64,000 nucleotides of DNA from Abditibacteriaceae bacterium (GTDB lineage: Bacteria; Armatimonadota; Abditibacteriia; Abditibacteriales; Abditibacteriaceae). This document shows, in pieces, positions 25,122 to 32,757 of this stretch (position 1 is the first letter of the stretch; the number at the start of each line of letters is the position of its first letter). The translations under genes were made by a program, and so were the position numbers. The notes under the pieces were generated by a model. It made no database searches and had not been told where the DNA came from. It saw only the letters and a list, made by a program, of their open reading frames with translations. Where the stretch lies: the NCBI GenBank assembly GCA_019239895.1, contig JAFAZH010000033.1, positions 1 through 64,000 on the forward strand, given 5' to 3'.

Positions 25122-25460
25122 TTAAGGCGCATGGCGGTAAATCTCAATTTGCGGCTGAATATAGGGCAGCACCTCAGAGGGAATAGTTTCTAGGCTAAAC
25201 AGGCCACGCACTACGGCCATCACCACCAGTATATCCTCCGGGCAGTTATTGTAGTGACTGAACAATTCCCGTGCGGGGCCGCGATAATATTCGTGAATTA
25301 AATGGCTTAACTCCCCACTGCTCATTTTCTCCTGTCGCCAGGCATCAAAACTTTCTGCCAGTTGCATAAGTTCTTGCTTCAACTCTGCTTCATACGCGGC
25401 GGCGCTGAGTTCGCGCAGCAGCTTTCTAATGTTTTTAGGATAGTGTTTCATCTTAGACAT
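25122..25460 (-). CDS. Small conserved hypothetical protein, paired with pRiA4b ORF-3-like gene
   Basis: About 112 residues from the ATG at 25460; the frame is open to a TTG at 25505. The sequence is helical and polar: YPKNIRKLLRELSAAAYEAE, then QLAESFDAWRQEKMSSGELS and HLIHEYYRGPARELFSHYNN. I recall similar small proteins (basic start, LSxxAYExEL, Gly-Glu-Leu, HxxYxGPxRxL) in many bacteria without assigned function. The co-orientation and short gap to the pRiA4b-like gene suggest a functional pair, possibly toxin-antitoxin-like, but nothing in the sequence proves it. Confidence 0.6.
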   Translation of the reverse strand: MSKMKHYPKNIRKLLRELSAAAYEAELKQELMQLAESFDAWRQEKMSSGELSHLIHEYYRGPARELFSHYNNCPEDILVVMAVVRGLFSLETIPSEVLPYIQPQIEIYRHAP

Positions 25461-25638
25461 TTTGTTACCATATTCCCTGCACAATTTACTGCAAAAGCAA
25501 ATCAACTTGCTCGTTCAACTTCCCATCATTGAAAAGCATTTTGCCATGAGTATTAAGGAGCGCATACGCACACCTGCACATTAAATAGCTGCCAACTGTC
25601 ACCACCTCAAACAGAGTGTAGCACGGCACTAGACGCAT

Positions 25639-26415
25639 TCATATTAACATGCCGCTTATCTGCGGCTCAGACCAGACAGGTGTAGTATTGGAAAGAATCT
25701 CGCGTTGGCGCGGAGTTACAGCTTCTAAAGTTTGAGGCGCAGGTGTGTAACCCGGCCACGGGCCAGCATCGCTGCGACCAAAATTCATAATGATTGTCTT
25801 ACGTGTTTTCGATGAAGGGTTGGGCCGTCCATTGTGAATGAGGGCTTCATTAAAAATGATAATGTCCCCCGCCTTAACATCATCAAAAACATGCTGGGCG
25901 GGTAAGTCAATTCGTCTTTTAAAATCAATGCTAAAGCGGGCGCGATGGGAGCCAGGGACAACTTCAAATTCGCCCTGAGCGGGGCCAACATCACTCATGC
26001 AATAAAAGACCTTAACCATCGGGCAAATGAATTTGCCATCCACTACATGCCCGGTCGGATGCGCCTGCACACCACGATGCCAACTACCACCCGCATAGCC
26101 GGGATAAGTATAGTAAAGCTCATTGTCTATATGGCGATAGTCGGCATCTAAGAATTCAATCAGTAACGGTTCCACCACAGGATGATCAAGAAATCGGGCA
26201 AAGCGAGTATCGGCATCAACCACACGCGAGACAGGACGGTTCATCAGAGGCTTCATGCCATGCGGATTATGGGCATTGAGAGCTTGTAAATCAGTCTGCT
26301 CTACCTCATCCATCCATTGCGAATATTCAGTGATCTCTTCAGGCGTTAGGGCACTACGCAAATGCAAATAACCCTGCACATCAAAGGCAAAACGCAAATC
26401 ATCAGTTAGTGCCAT
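25639..26415 (-). CDS. Phytanoyl-CoA dioxygenase (PhyH) family protein
   Basis: About 258 residues from the ATG at 26415, which has GGAGGAATTG upstream; the frame extends to 26487 without such a site. The fold pattern is that of Fe(II)/2-oxoglutarate oxygenases: FDVQGYLHLRSALTPEEI at the start, GGSWHRGVQ at the first metal region, GDIIIFNEALIHNGRPNPSS with the distal His, and an Arg after it for 2-oxoglutarate. The usual HxD reads HRG here, so the metal-binding carboxylate is not in its standard place. This resembles other environmental PhyH paralogues with altered first motifs. The substrate is unknown. Confidence 0.85.
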   Translation of the reverse strand: MALTDDLRFAFDVQGYLHLRSALTPEEITEYSQWMDEVEQTDLQALNAHNPHGMKPLMNRPVSRVVDADTRFARFLDHPVVEPLLIEFLDADYRHIDNELYYTYPGYAGGSWHRGVQAHPTGHVVDGKFICPMVKVFYCMSDVGPAQGEFEVVPGSHRARFSIDFKRRIDLPAQHVFDDVKAGDIIIFNEALIHNGRPNPSSKTRKTIIMNFGRSDAGPWPGYTPAPQTLEAVTPRQREILSNTTPVWSEPQISGMLI

Positions 26416-26480
26416 TGTGCAATTCCTCCATGTAATTGTTTTCCGAACCGCGACCGTCAGGGAGCGGACACATTCAAAAA

Positions 26481-27005
26481 TCACCAATCCTGTAAGGGCA
26501 AATTACAACCTTGTCCTTGCATAACATACTCACAAGCTGCCTCAATAGATTCAGCCTTCCAAATATAACGAGTACTACCGTGGCGCGTCCACAATTTAGT
26601 GCCTGGCTGAATTAATCTCTGTGTGAGTAAAGCACGAGTGCCCCAAGACTTAAAAGAATTCATTGCTAATTCAGGTGAGGTATTTGTAGTCACTACCACA
26701 TGCACATGATTGGTACGCACGGCAATGGCGTGTAAAGTCCAGTTTCGGTGAGCGCACACGTCTCGAATAGCCTTTTCTAAGACTGAGCGGCAAGTTGCAT
26801 TTAGATTTACTGGCAGGTGTCTAAGCTGCCTTTGCGCTTGGCACTGCCGTTCGCTATCTAAATCTACAAGAGCTGTCCCTGGCACATTGTGCTGGCGATC
26901 AACAGAACCACGAGCATCACCATGCAACCAAGTTCCATAGCAGCGATAAGTGATTAGATAAGCTGCTGCTCTACCTAAATTATTGCTATTTGTTTTTTCT
27001 CTCAT
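26481..27005 (-). CDS. REP-associated tyrosine transposase (RAYT), IS200-like Y1 family
   Basis: A 174-residue HUH-type single-strand nuclease. The N-terminus has AAAYLITYRCYGTWLHGD, typical of this RAYT group. The HUH motif is NHVHVVV with His100 and His102, and the catalytic tyrosine is Tyr160 in AACEYVMQG. RAYTs are single-copy relatives of IS200/IS605 TnpA and are thought to move or process palindromic REP sequences. No hairpin of the usual kind flanks the gene directly, but several palindromic elements lie elsewhere in the window (4401, 11393, 12837, 42344, 54602). It is divergent from the presenilin-like gene. Confidence 0.88.
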   Translation of the reverse strand: MREKTNSNNLGRAAAYLITYRCYGTWLHGDARGSVDRQHNVPGTALVDLDSERQCQAQRQLRHLPVNLNATCRSVLEKAIRDVCAHRNWTLHAIAVRTNHVHVVVTTNTSPELAMNSFKSWGTRALLTQRLIQPGTKLWTRHGSTRYIWKAESIEAACEYVMQGQGCNLPLQDW

Positions 27006-27172
27006 GGCATTATGCTTATAGCCGCTTCCTAATGGGCGTGGTTCGGAAATTAGATTATTCGTGGTTCCAAATAGTCGTTAAAATAGGAGCAGGTGAAAGT
27101 TTACATGCTCTACTCTACCCAAGCCGCATTATTAGTGTCACCACGCGGACAAGCCTAGAGCATAGACATTGA

Positions 27173-28105
27173 GTGGCCTTGGATGGAACCAAGCCTTCAT
27201 TTTCCACCAACCAGACGGTTTGCTTCAGCTTGATTAATGATGTGGCAAAATCACTGCGCTCAGACATTAATATGTTAAAAGCTCAAATGTCTTCTCATCT
27301 AACGGATAATGCAGTCCAGCGACGGCGCGTACTGGGAGCCTGTGTGCTGCTGACGTATGCGCTTCTATATACCTGTTTTGCCGTTGGCTCATCTCTGGTG
27401 CCGGTGGTAGTTGGTAAATCGGCACTCTCCCCAGGCGATAAAGCATGGCTGGCTCTTTCTGCAATTGCAGGGGCCTTTGTCGCTATTTATTTGATCTTCT
27501 TTTTCACTGGCATTAAGCTGGAATGGCAAACTTCGTGGAAGCGTTATGGTCTCCTTTTCATATTAGGGAGCGCCGTGGATGGGATTAGCAATTATCTCAC
27601 GCATTCATCCTGGTTGGGAGTGCCTAATCATGCCCTTATTTTGGTCTTGACTGGCGTTGCCAATGTTGGGATGCTTTTCGCTGCTGTGGGCATTGGCTTG
27701 ATCGTGGCTCAGGGAATGCGGCAGGTTAATTATCTTGTTATGGCCGCTATCGTAGCCGCCGCAACCGATATAATCAGCGTGTTTATGGGGCCAACCAAGC
27801 ACCTTATCACGACCGATGCCTTCGCTTACCTGTCCTTTCAGTGGGGCATCCTAGGGCTGGGCGATATTTCTCCTATTATCGGCATGGGCGACTTCATTTT
27901 CTTAGCCCTCTTCTTTACGGGCGTGCGCAAGTTTGGCTGGGCCGCACACAAAACACTCTATGCCATGTGCTTCGCCTTAGCCATTGGCCTGCTTTCAACT
28001 CTTTATGGCCCGCGTGCCCTGCCAGCCCTCCCCTTCATGGCCGTTGCGCTGCTCATCACTCACGTCAATGACATTAAGCAGGCGAGAGTATTGCAAGCAG
28101 CCTAA
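27173..28105 (+). CDS. Polytopic membrane protein with presenilin-type GxGD aspartyl-protease motifs
   Basis: 310 residues from GTG 27173; ATG at 27272 (residue 34) is an equally good start because the first helix begins near residue 53. I count eight likely TM segments (about 53-80, 90-113, 125-142, 152-180, 186-206, 235-252, 258-278, 282-300). Three motifs of intramembrane aspartyl proteases occur in the correct order and spacing. The first is a TM Asp199 in AAATDIISVFMG, corresponding to the YD motif of presenilin with Thr for Tyr. The second is IGMGDFIFLALFF with Asp240 (GxGD). The third is RALPALPFM (PAL at 284-286) in the last helix. Human presenilin-1, from memory, has LGLGDFIFYS and KALPALPIS there. 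It is probably a presenilin/SPP-like intramembrane protease, although the family has not been confirmed by a search. Confidence 0.7.
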   Translation: MALDGTKPSFSTNQTVCFSLINDVAKSLRSDINMLKAQMSSHLTDNAVQRRRVLGACVLLTYALLYTCFAVGSSLVPVVVGKSALSPGDKAWLALSAIAGAFVAIYLIFFFTGIKLEWQTSWKRYGLLFILGSAVDGISNYLTHSSWLGVPNHALILVLTGVANVGMLFAAVGIGLIVAQGMRQVNYLVMAAIVAAATDIISVFMGPTKHLITTDAFAYLSFQWGILGLGDISPIIGMGDFIFLALFFTGVRKFGWAAHKTLYAMCFALAIGLLSTLYGPRALPALPFMAVALLITHVNDIKQARVLQAA

Positions 28106-28112
28106 AGCTGTC

Positions 28113-29105
28113 TTATTGCATAGTCCAGGCGAGGGCACGCACTTCTCCAAACTCATGCTGGCACTTTTGCCAGGCAGTCCCCCCATCACGGCTGCGGTAG
28201 AGATAACCATTGATGACAGTGCAAAAGATGAGATTTGGGTCAGCAGAATTGATGGCAAATGTCCAGACCGTGCTGTTGGGTGCAGGTGTCAAATCGGCGT
28301 TCGTCCAATGCTGTCCGCCATCACGAGAAATTTGCAATGCACCTGCCGTGCCTGGAGGCCCGTTGCCATTGCCTAAGAACAAGGTGTGGGCTTCATCAGC
28401 TTTGGCGACAATCCCCCGGCAGTAGCCCCAGGGAAACTTTTCTTTCACCTGCTGCGGCTGCCAGGTTTGACCTTCATCGGTGCTGACATTCAAGTCATTA
28501 TTAGTGGCAGCCAGAACTGTTTTCGGCGTGCCTGGCACAACCGCGATAGAATGAATATCCGACGAGCTTAAACCCGTATCGAGCCGCTGCCAGGTATTAC
28601 CACCATCAGTACTGCGCCGCACGCCATCTATTTCGATGCCAGCCCAGATAATGTTAGCATTTGTCGGGTCAGCGGTGATACAGGTCACACGCGAGTAGAT
28701 AATCGGGCCGCACTCTGCCACTAAATCGGCATCCAGTTTCTCCCAGGAAGCCCCAGCATCTTGGGCGCGATAAAGGGCAGGGGGGCAGGTGCCGACAAAA
28801 ACTGTATTCGGTTGCGTCGGATGAATCAGCAATGACCAAATTGCCATTGGTGCCGCCCAGCCATCAGCCGAGGCAAATGGCCCCTCGACCGCTTGCCAGT
28901 GAGCACCGCCATCTTCGGTGCGATACAGCCCCGCATCCGTGCCTGCATATAAAACCTGGGAGTTTTGCGGATGCACCGCCAGGGCGCGCACCGTCGCCTC
29001 CATGAACATACCAGCGCAAGCGCGTTGAAAGGTTTCGCCATCATCCCCGCTGCGCCAGACTCCCTGGCCCACCGTGCCCGCATAAACGGTTATCTTTGAT
29101 GCCAT
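28113..29105 (-). CDS. Asp-box (BNR) beta-propeller protein, sialidase/Ycf48-like
   Basis: A 330-residue protein without signal peptide (start behind GAAGGACACAAC). It contains at least five Asp-box repeats of the S/T-x-D-x-G-x-T/x-W type: SGDDGETFQ, TEDGGAHWQ, AQDAGASWE, STDGGNTWQ, STDEGQTWQ, SRDGGQHWT and SRDGGTAWQ. Each is followed by a strand such as VLYAGTDAGLYR. The fold is a beta-propeller as in sialidases, Vps10 and Ycf48. The catalytic Arg triad and Tyr/Glu of sialidases are not evident, so a binding or assembly role is as likely as hydrolysis. It is convergent with the presenilin-like gene with only seven bases between the two coding regions. Confidence 0.85.
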   Translation of the reverse strand: MASKITVYAGTVGQGVWRSGDDGETFQRACAGMFMEATVRALAVHPQNSQVLYAGTDAGLYRTEDGGAHWQAVEGPFASADGWAAPMAIWSLLIHPTQPNTVFVGTCPPALYRAQDAGASWEKLDADLVAECGPIIYSRVTCITADPTNANIIWAGIEIDGVRRSTDGGNTWQRLDTGLSSSDIHSIAVVPGTPKTVLAATNNDLNVSTDEGQTWQPQQVKEKFPWGYCRGIVAKADEAHTLFLGNGNGPPGTAGALQISRDGGQHWTNADLTPAPNSTVWTFAINSADPNLIFCTVINGYLYRSRDGGTAWQKCQHEFGEVRALAWTMQ

Positions 29106-29217
29106 GTTGTGTCCTTCACTCTTTTTTCGGTATAAGTAATGTCATTCTATCTTTTTTCCTGCCCTAGTGAAATTAAGATAGCAAAATTCCGCCACTGCAC
29201 CGTTTCAGGGATTTCCA

Positions 29218-31815
29218 ATGAAAGCAATGCTTAGCGTAAAAGTTCCCGCTCTTCTCCTGGCACTCCTGCTTATCTCTGGGGTGGCGCTGTATGCACAGGA
29301 CACTTCGCGCGATATTTTTATTGAAGCCGAAGGCAACTTTAATAGCTCATTCTCCGGGCCAGTGAGGTTCGATCATATTGTCAGTGGGGATAGGATTTTA
29401 CGCCTCTGGGAAAACAATGATCCCCCTGCCGATGGCTACCGGGCGGCTTACCCTTTTAGCATTGGTTTGGCCGATACTTACCATATCTGGATTGGGGCTT
29501 CACTACCACCGGCGACCAGCAACTTCTGGTGGAAATTAGATAATGGCGAGTGGAATCACGTCACGCCGGACAATGAAAACTCGATTCAAACTTATGGCGT
29601 TTCTAATGTGATGGGCTGGATAAAATTAACCAGCCAACCTCTGGATGCCGGAATCCATCAACTCACCATTCGCGTCAATGAGCGACGCGATAACAATGAG
29701 CACGCCTACTTGCTCTACCTCGATGCCATTCTCATCACGCCGCGTGATGTCTACCCATATGGTTTAGTCACCGGTGGCGATGTCAAGAACTTGCTGCCCA
29801 AGCCACCGCCGCCACCGCCAGTGCCGCGTGCTGGCAAACCCGGGCCACCGATGCTCATGGGCACCAGTGTCATGACCGATGGGCGGAACCGTTTAGTCAA
29901 GTCCCTGGGCTTTAGCCTCTCGCAAACGGATTCCGATCACTTAAACGTTAATGAAACTGCACCTGGCCAGTGGGATTGGACACGCGCCGATGCGGAACTG
30001 GCAGCGTGCCGCCGCGCCGGGCTGCAATGGCAATACTTCCCGCACTTCCACTGGGCACCAGAGTGGTATCGCAAAACGGATAAGTTTGTGCCCTGCTCTG
30101 GGTTGCGTACGGGCAAACAATTGCCCTGCATCTCCATTTGGAGTCCCGACATCTTAGGTTGGTATGAACATGGCTATGCCGCCTTAGCGCAACATTATGG
30201 CAATGGCCCTGATCCTGTCGCCGCCATTTATTTAGGCGTTCACGGTGATTTTGGCGAGACCATTTTTCCGATGGGCTGGCACCCGGACGAAACCAAACGC
30301 TTCGGCGAAAGCGGGGCCGGTGCGCCCGACTTTTGGTGTGCCGATGACTATGCGCGGGCTGATTTCGGGCACTATATTCAGCAGAAGTATCGAAGCTTAC
30401 GCAAGCTGAACACTGCCTGGGGCACCAATTTCGTCAGCTTCGATGCCCTTGACTATCCAGCCTTAGCTTATGGCAAAATCCCGCCGAATACACCACAGAC
30501 AGCCCTGCTTATTACCCCACTGCAGCGGCGCTACTGGCTGGATTTTTTGGAGTGGTATGATGCCAGCATGACCCACTTTACCGAGCAAGTCTGCCGCATT
30601 GCCCGCCAGTATTTCCCCCGTTCGCTCCTGATGTTGCCCGTTGGTGGCGGCAGTGAGAACGTGCTGTTTGGCCAGGATACCACCGCCATTCCCAAGATTG
30701 CTCAAAAATATGGCGTCCATATTCGCTCGACACATGGCGGTTACGCTGCCTTCCCCAATGGCTATGCAGCGATGCTCAAAAAGATTGCCACACCCTGCAA
30801 AATTTATGGCGTGCCGCACTGGTTAGAGCCACCCGGCAATATCACACCTGAAGGCGAGGTCAGCCGCATTATGGAAGCTCTTTCCTGTGGCAACTGGGCC
30901 TTCTGGGATTGGGGTAATAATCCAGTGGGGGCAGCCGATGTATTTCGTGAATACTCCCAGTTCTTCACCCGCGAAAAGCCCGTGGTAGATGTGGCCCTCT
31001 TCTTCCCCACGACAGATCACCGCTTAAACCCACAGTTCGACTATCCCCCCGCTTTAGCCGCAATGGGGGCCGACCTGCGCGATGTGATGGACTATGATAT
31101 TGTGGATGAAGAACTCATCGCCGATGACGCTCTCAAGAACTATCGCGTGCTGCTGTGGTTAGATGGCACCTATGTGGATGAGCAAACCTTGACCCGTGTG
31201 ACTCAATGGGTCGAGCGTGGCGGCACCTTATTGTGGTGTGGCAATGATGTGATGCAAACCATAGACGGCAACCAACAAGCGGGCCGGGCACTCTTAGGCT
31301 TATCTTCTGGCAAGGGCGTTCAACGCACTGCACATCCCTTCACAACAGCCAACCTCATCAGCCTGAACACCGCAGCCAGTGGCAAGTTATCTGGTTTTCT
31401 CCGTCATCTTGCGGCGCGTAAGGAACCGATGGCCAGTGGCGAAGCACACGCCTTGCAAAGTAAAGCCATTGTCTTAGCCACTGCCGAAGGTCGTCCCGCA
31501 GCATGGGCGATGCCACACGAAAAAGGCTGGGTTATTGCCTGGGCCGGTTCACCTGAACGCGATCAAACGCGCCACACCTTTTACGAACTCGCCCGCGATG
31601 TCGTTTATAACCTTTCCAAACTCGACTCTACTAAACAGGACGCTGCCGAAGTGGACACGGATTGGGATGGTGTTTATGCCACTCTGCTGGCTAATGGTGA
31701 AGTGATGCTGCACAACTTTAGCGACCAGGCTCACACTAAAACTATAAACGGCACTCAAATTACTTTATCTCCTAAAACCCTGCGGAGTGTAATGTCAAAT
31801 GGCGATCACCGATGA
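29218..31815 (+). CDS. Secreted GH42/GH14-like glycoside hydrolase with N-terminal binding domain
   Basis: 865 residues with signal peptide (LLALLLISGVALYAQ). Residues about 30-180 form a beta-sandwich binding domain (FIEAEGNFNSSFSG; LTIRVNERRDNNEHAYLLYL). A proline linker KPPPPPPVP follows. Residues about 215-600 form a TIM barrel with a beta-galactosidase/beta-amylase-like outline: PGQWDWTRADAELAACRRAG, YLGVHGDFGETIFP with a candidate acid/base Glu, and FWCADDYARADFGHYIQQKY. Residues about 610-830 look like the GH42 trimerisation/GATase-like domain (GGTLLWCGNDVM). Predicted activity is hydrolysis of galactosides or glucosides outside the cell. A 150-bp gap containing an inverted repeat separates it from the SDR gene. 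Confidence 0.78.
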   Translation: MKAMLSVKVPALLLALLLISGVALYAQDTSRDIFIEAEGNFNSSFSGPVRFDHIVSGDRILRLWENNDPPADGYRAAYPFSIGLADTYHIWIGASLPPATSNFWWKLDNGEWNHVTPDNENSIQTYGVSNVMGWIKLTSQPLDAGIHQLTIRVNERRDNNEHAYLLYLDAILITPRDVYPYGLVTGGDVKNLLPKPPPPPPVPRAGKPGPPMLMGTSVMTDGRNRLVKSLGFSLSQTDSDHLNVNETAPGQWDWTRADAELAACRRAGLQWQYFPHFHWAPEWYRKTDKFVPCSGLRTGKQLPCISIWSPDILGWYEHGYAALAQHYGNGPDPVAAIYLGVHGDFGETIFPMGWHPDETKRFGESGAGAPDFWCADDYARADFGHYIQQKYRSLRKLNTAWGTNFVSFDALDYPALAYGKIPPNTPQTALLITPLQRRYWLDFLEWYDASMTHFTEQVCRIARQYFPRSLLMLPVGGGSENVLFGQDTTAIPKIAQKYGVHIRSTHGGYAAFPNGYAAMLKKIATPCKIYGVPHWLEPPGNITPEGEVSRIMEALSCGNWAFWDWGNNPVGAADVFREYSQFFTREKPVVDVALFFPTTDHRLNPQFDYPPALAAMGADLRDVMDYDIVDEELIADDALKNYRVLLWLDGTYVDEQTLTRVTQWVERGGTLLWCGNDVMQTIDGNQQAGRALLGLSSGKGVQRTAHPFTTANLISLNTAASGKLSGFLRHLAARKEPMASGEAHALQSKAIVLATAEGRPAAWAMPHEKGWVIAWAGSPERDQTRHTFYELARDVVYNLSKLDSTKQDAAEVDTDWDGVYATLLANGEVMLHNFSDQAHTKTINGTQITLSPKTLRSVMSNGDHR

Positions 31816-31818
31816 ACC

Positions 31819-31905
31819 GGAACGAGAATCGAAGATAGAGAATGTAAGAATTGCAACAGCACGCTGGGACGCTATTCTCGATCTTCTATCTTCGATCCTC
31901 GTTCC
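31819..31905. repeat. Imperfect inverted repeat downstream of the GH42-like gene
   Basis: GGAACGAG at 31819 with AATCGAAGATAGAGAAT pairs with 31874-31905, which differs by one base and a six-base insertion. The GAAGATAGAG word recurs at 35966-35975 inside the element upstream of the GH116 gene. It lies directly after the GH42-like stop codon and may act as a terminator. Confidence 0.7.
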
Positions 31906-31968
31906 TCTAAGCGTTCATCTGTGGTTTATTTACTACAGCATTAACAACACGAAAGAACTCTTTATTGC

Positions 31969-32757
31969 ATGGACACATATTTACCACAGTTTGATTTAAG
32001 GAATTTTCGGCTGGATGAACGGGTAGCTCTCGTTACGGGAGCCGGGAGGGGCATTGGCTTTGGCATAGCACAGGGTTTAGCAGCGGCAGGTTGTGCCGTG
32101 GCGATTCAAGATATTGATCTCCAAGTGGCACAAGCAGCAGTAGATTACATTCAGCAGCAAGGGGGCCGCGCTGTAGCTCTGGATGGCAATATCGAAGATT
32201 TGATGCTGCCTCAACGCTTGATAGCTGCCACGCAGGAACAGTTGGGCGGTTTGCATATCCTGATCAACAACGCTTCAGTTCAGCATCCTATCCATTGGCT
32301 TGACCTCACTCTACAGGACATCGAAAAAGACCTGCGTGCCGATTTGGTTTCACCTTTATTATTTTGCCAGCAAGCAGCTAAAGTTTTTCGAGATCAAGAG
32401 TTTGGGCGTATTATCAATATCGGCTCGATTCAAGGTAAAGGTGGCAACCCTGGAATGCTGCCCTACTCCATCAGCAAGTCAGCGATGGAGCACATGACCA
32501 GAGCCATTGCCCGTGATTTAGCTAAGCACAATATCACCGCCAATTTGTTGGCCCCCGGTTACTTTAATACCTGGCGCAACCGTGACGAGTTTAAAACGGA
32601 AGAAGAAATGAAAAAACGTGGTGAGAGCTTCGTGCCACTGAAACGTGTGGGGCAGCCGCAAGACTGCGCTGGAATCGCCCTGTTGCTTTGCAGTGAGGCC
32701 GGAGCTTATATCACTGGCCAAACAATTTATGTGGATGGAGGATTGAGCGCCCGGTGA
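31969..32757 (+). CDS. SDR-family oxidoreductase
   Basis: A 262-residue classical short-chain dehydrogenase. The cofactor motif is TGAGRGIG (residues 23-30), followed by NNAS, catalytic Ser in INIGSIQGKGG, and YSISK with catalytic Tyr and Lys. The end ITGQTIYVDGGLSAR is standard for the family. The acidic residue after beta-2 (QDID) suggests NAD rather than NADP. It is cytoplasmic and likely acts on a sugar acid or polyol (gluconate 5-dehydrogenase-like enzymes look similar). Its stop codon overlaps the start of the next gene (GTGA), so it is translationally coupled to the GH43/GH99-like fusion. Confidence 0.9.
   Translation: MDTYLPQFDLRNFRLDERVALVTGAGRGIGFGIAQGLAAAGCAVAIQDIDLQVAQAAVDYIQQQGGRAVALDGNIEDLMLPQRLIAATQEQLGGLHILINNASVQHPIHWLDLTLQDIEKDLRADLVSPLLFCQQAAKVFRDQEFGRIINIGSIQGKGGNPGMLPYSISKSAMEHMTRAIARDLAKHNITANLLAPGYFNTWRNRDEFKTEEEMKKRGESFVPLKRVGQPQDCAGIALLLCSEAGAYITGQTIYVDGGLSAR

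Noticed and set aside
27857..27868. GLGD at residues 228-231 as the catalytic GxGD of the presenilin-like protein
   Set aside because: It lies in the loop before the helix, while GMGD at 237-240 leads into the hydrophobic segment FIFLALFF as in known GxGD proteases.
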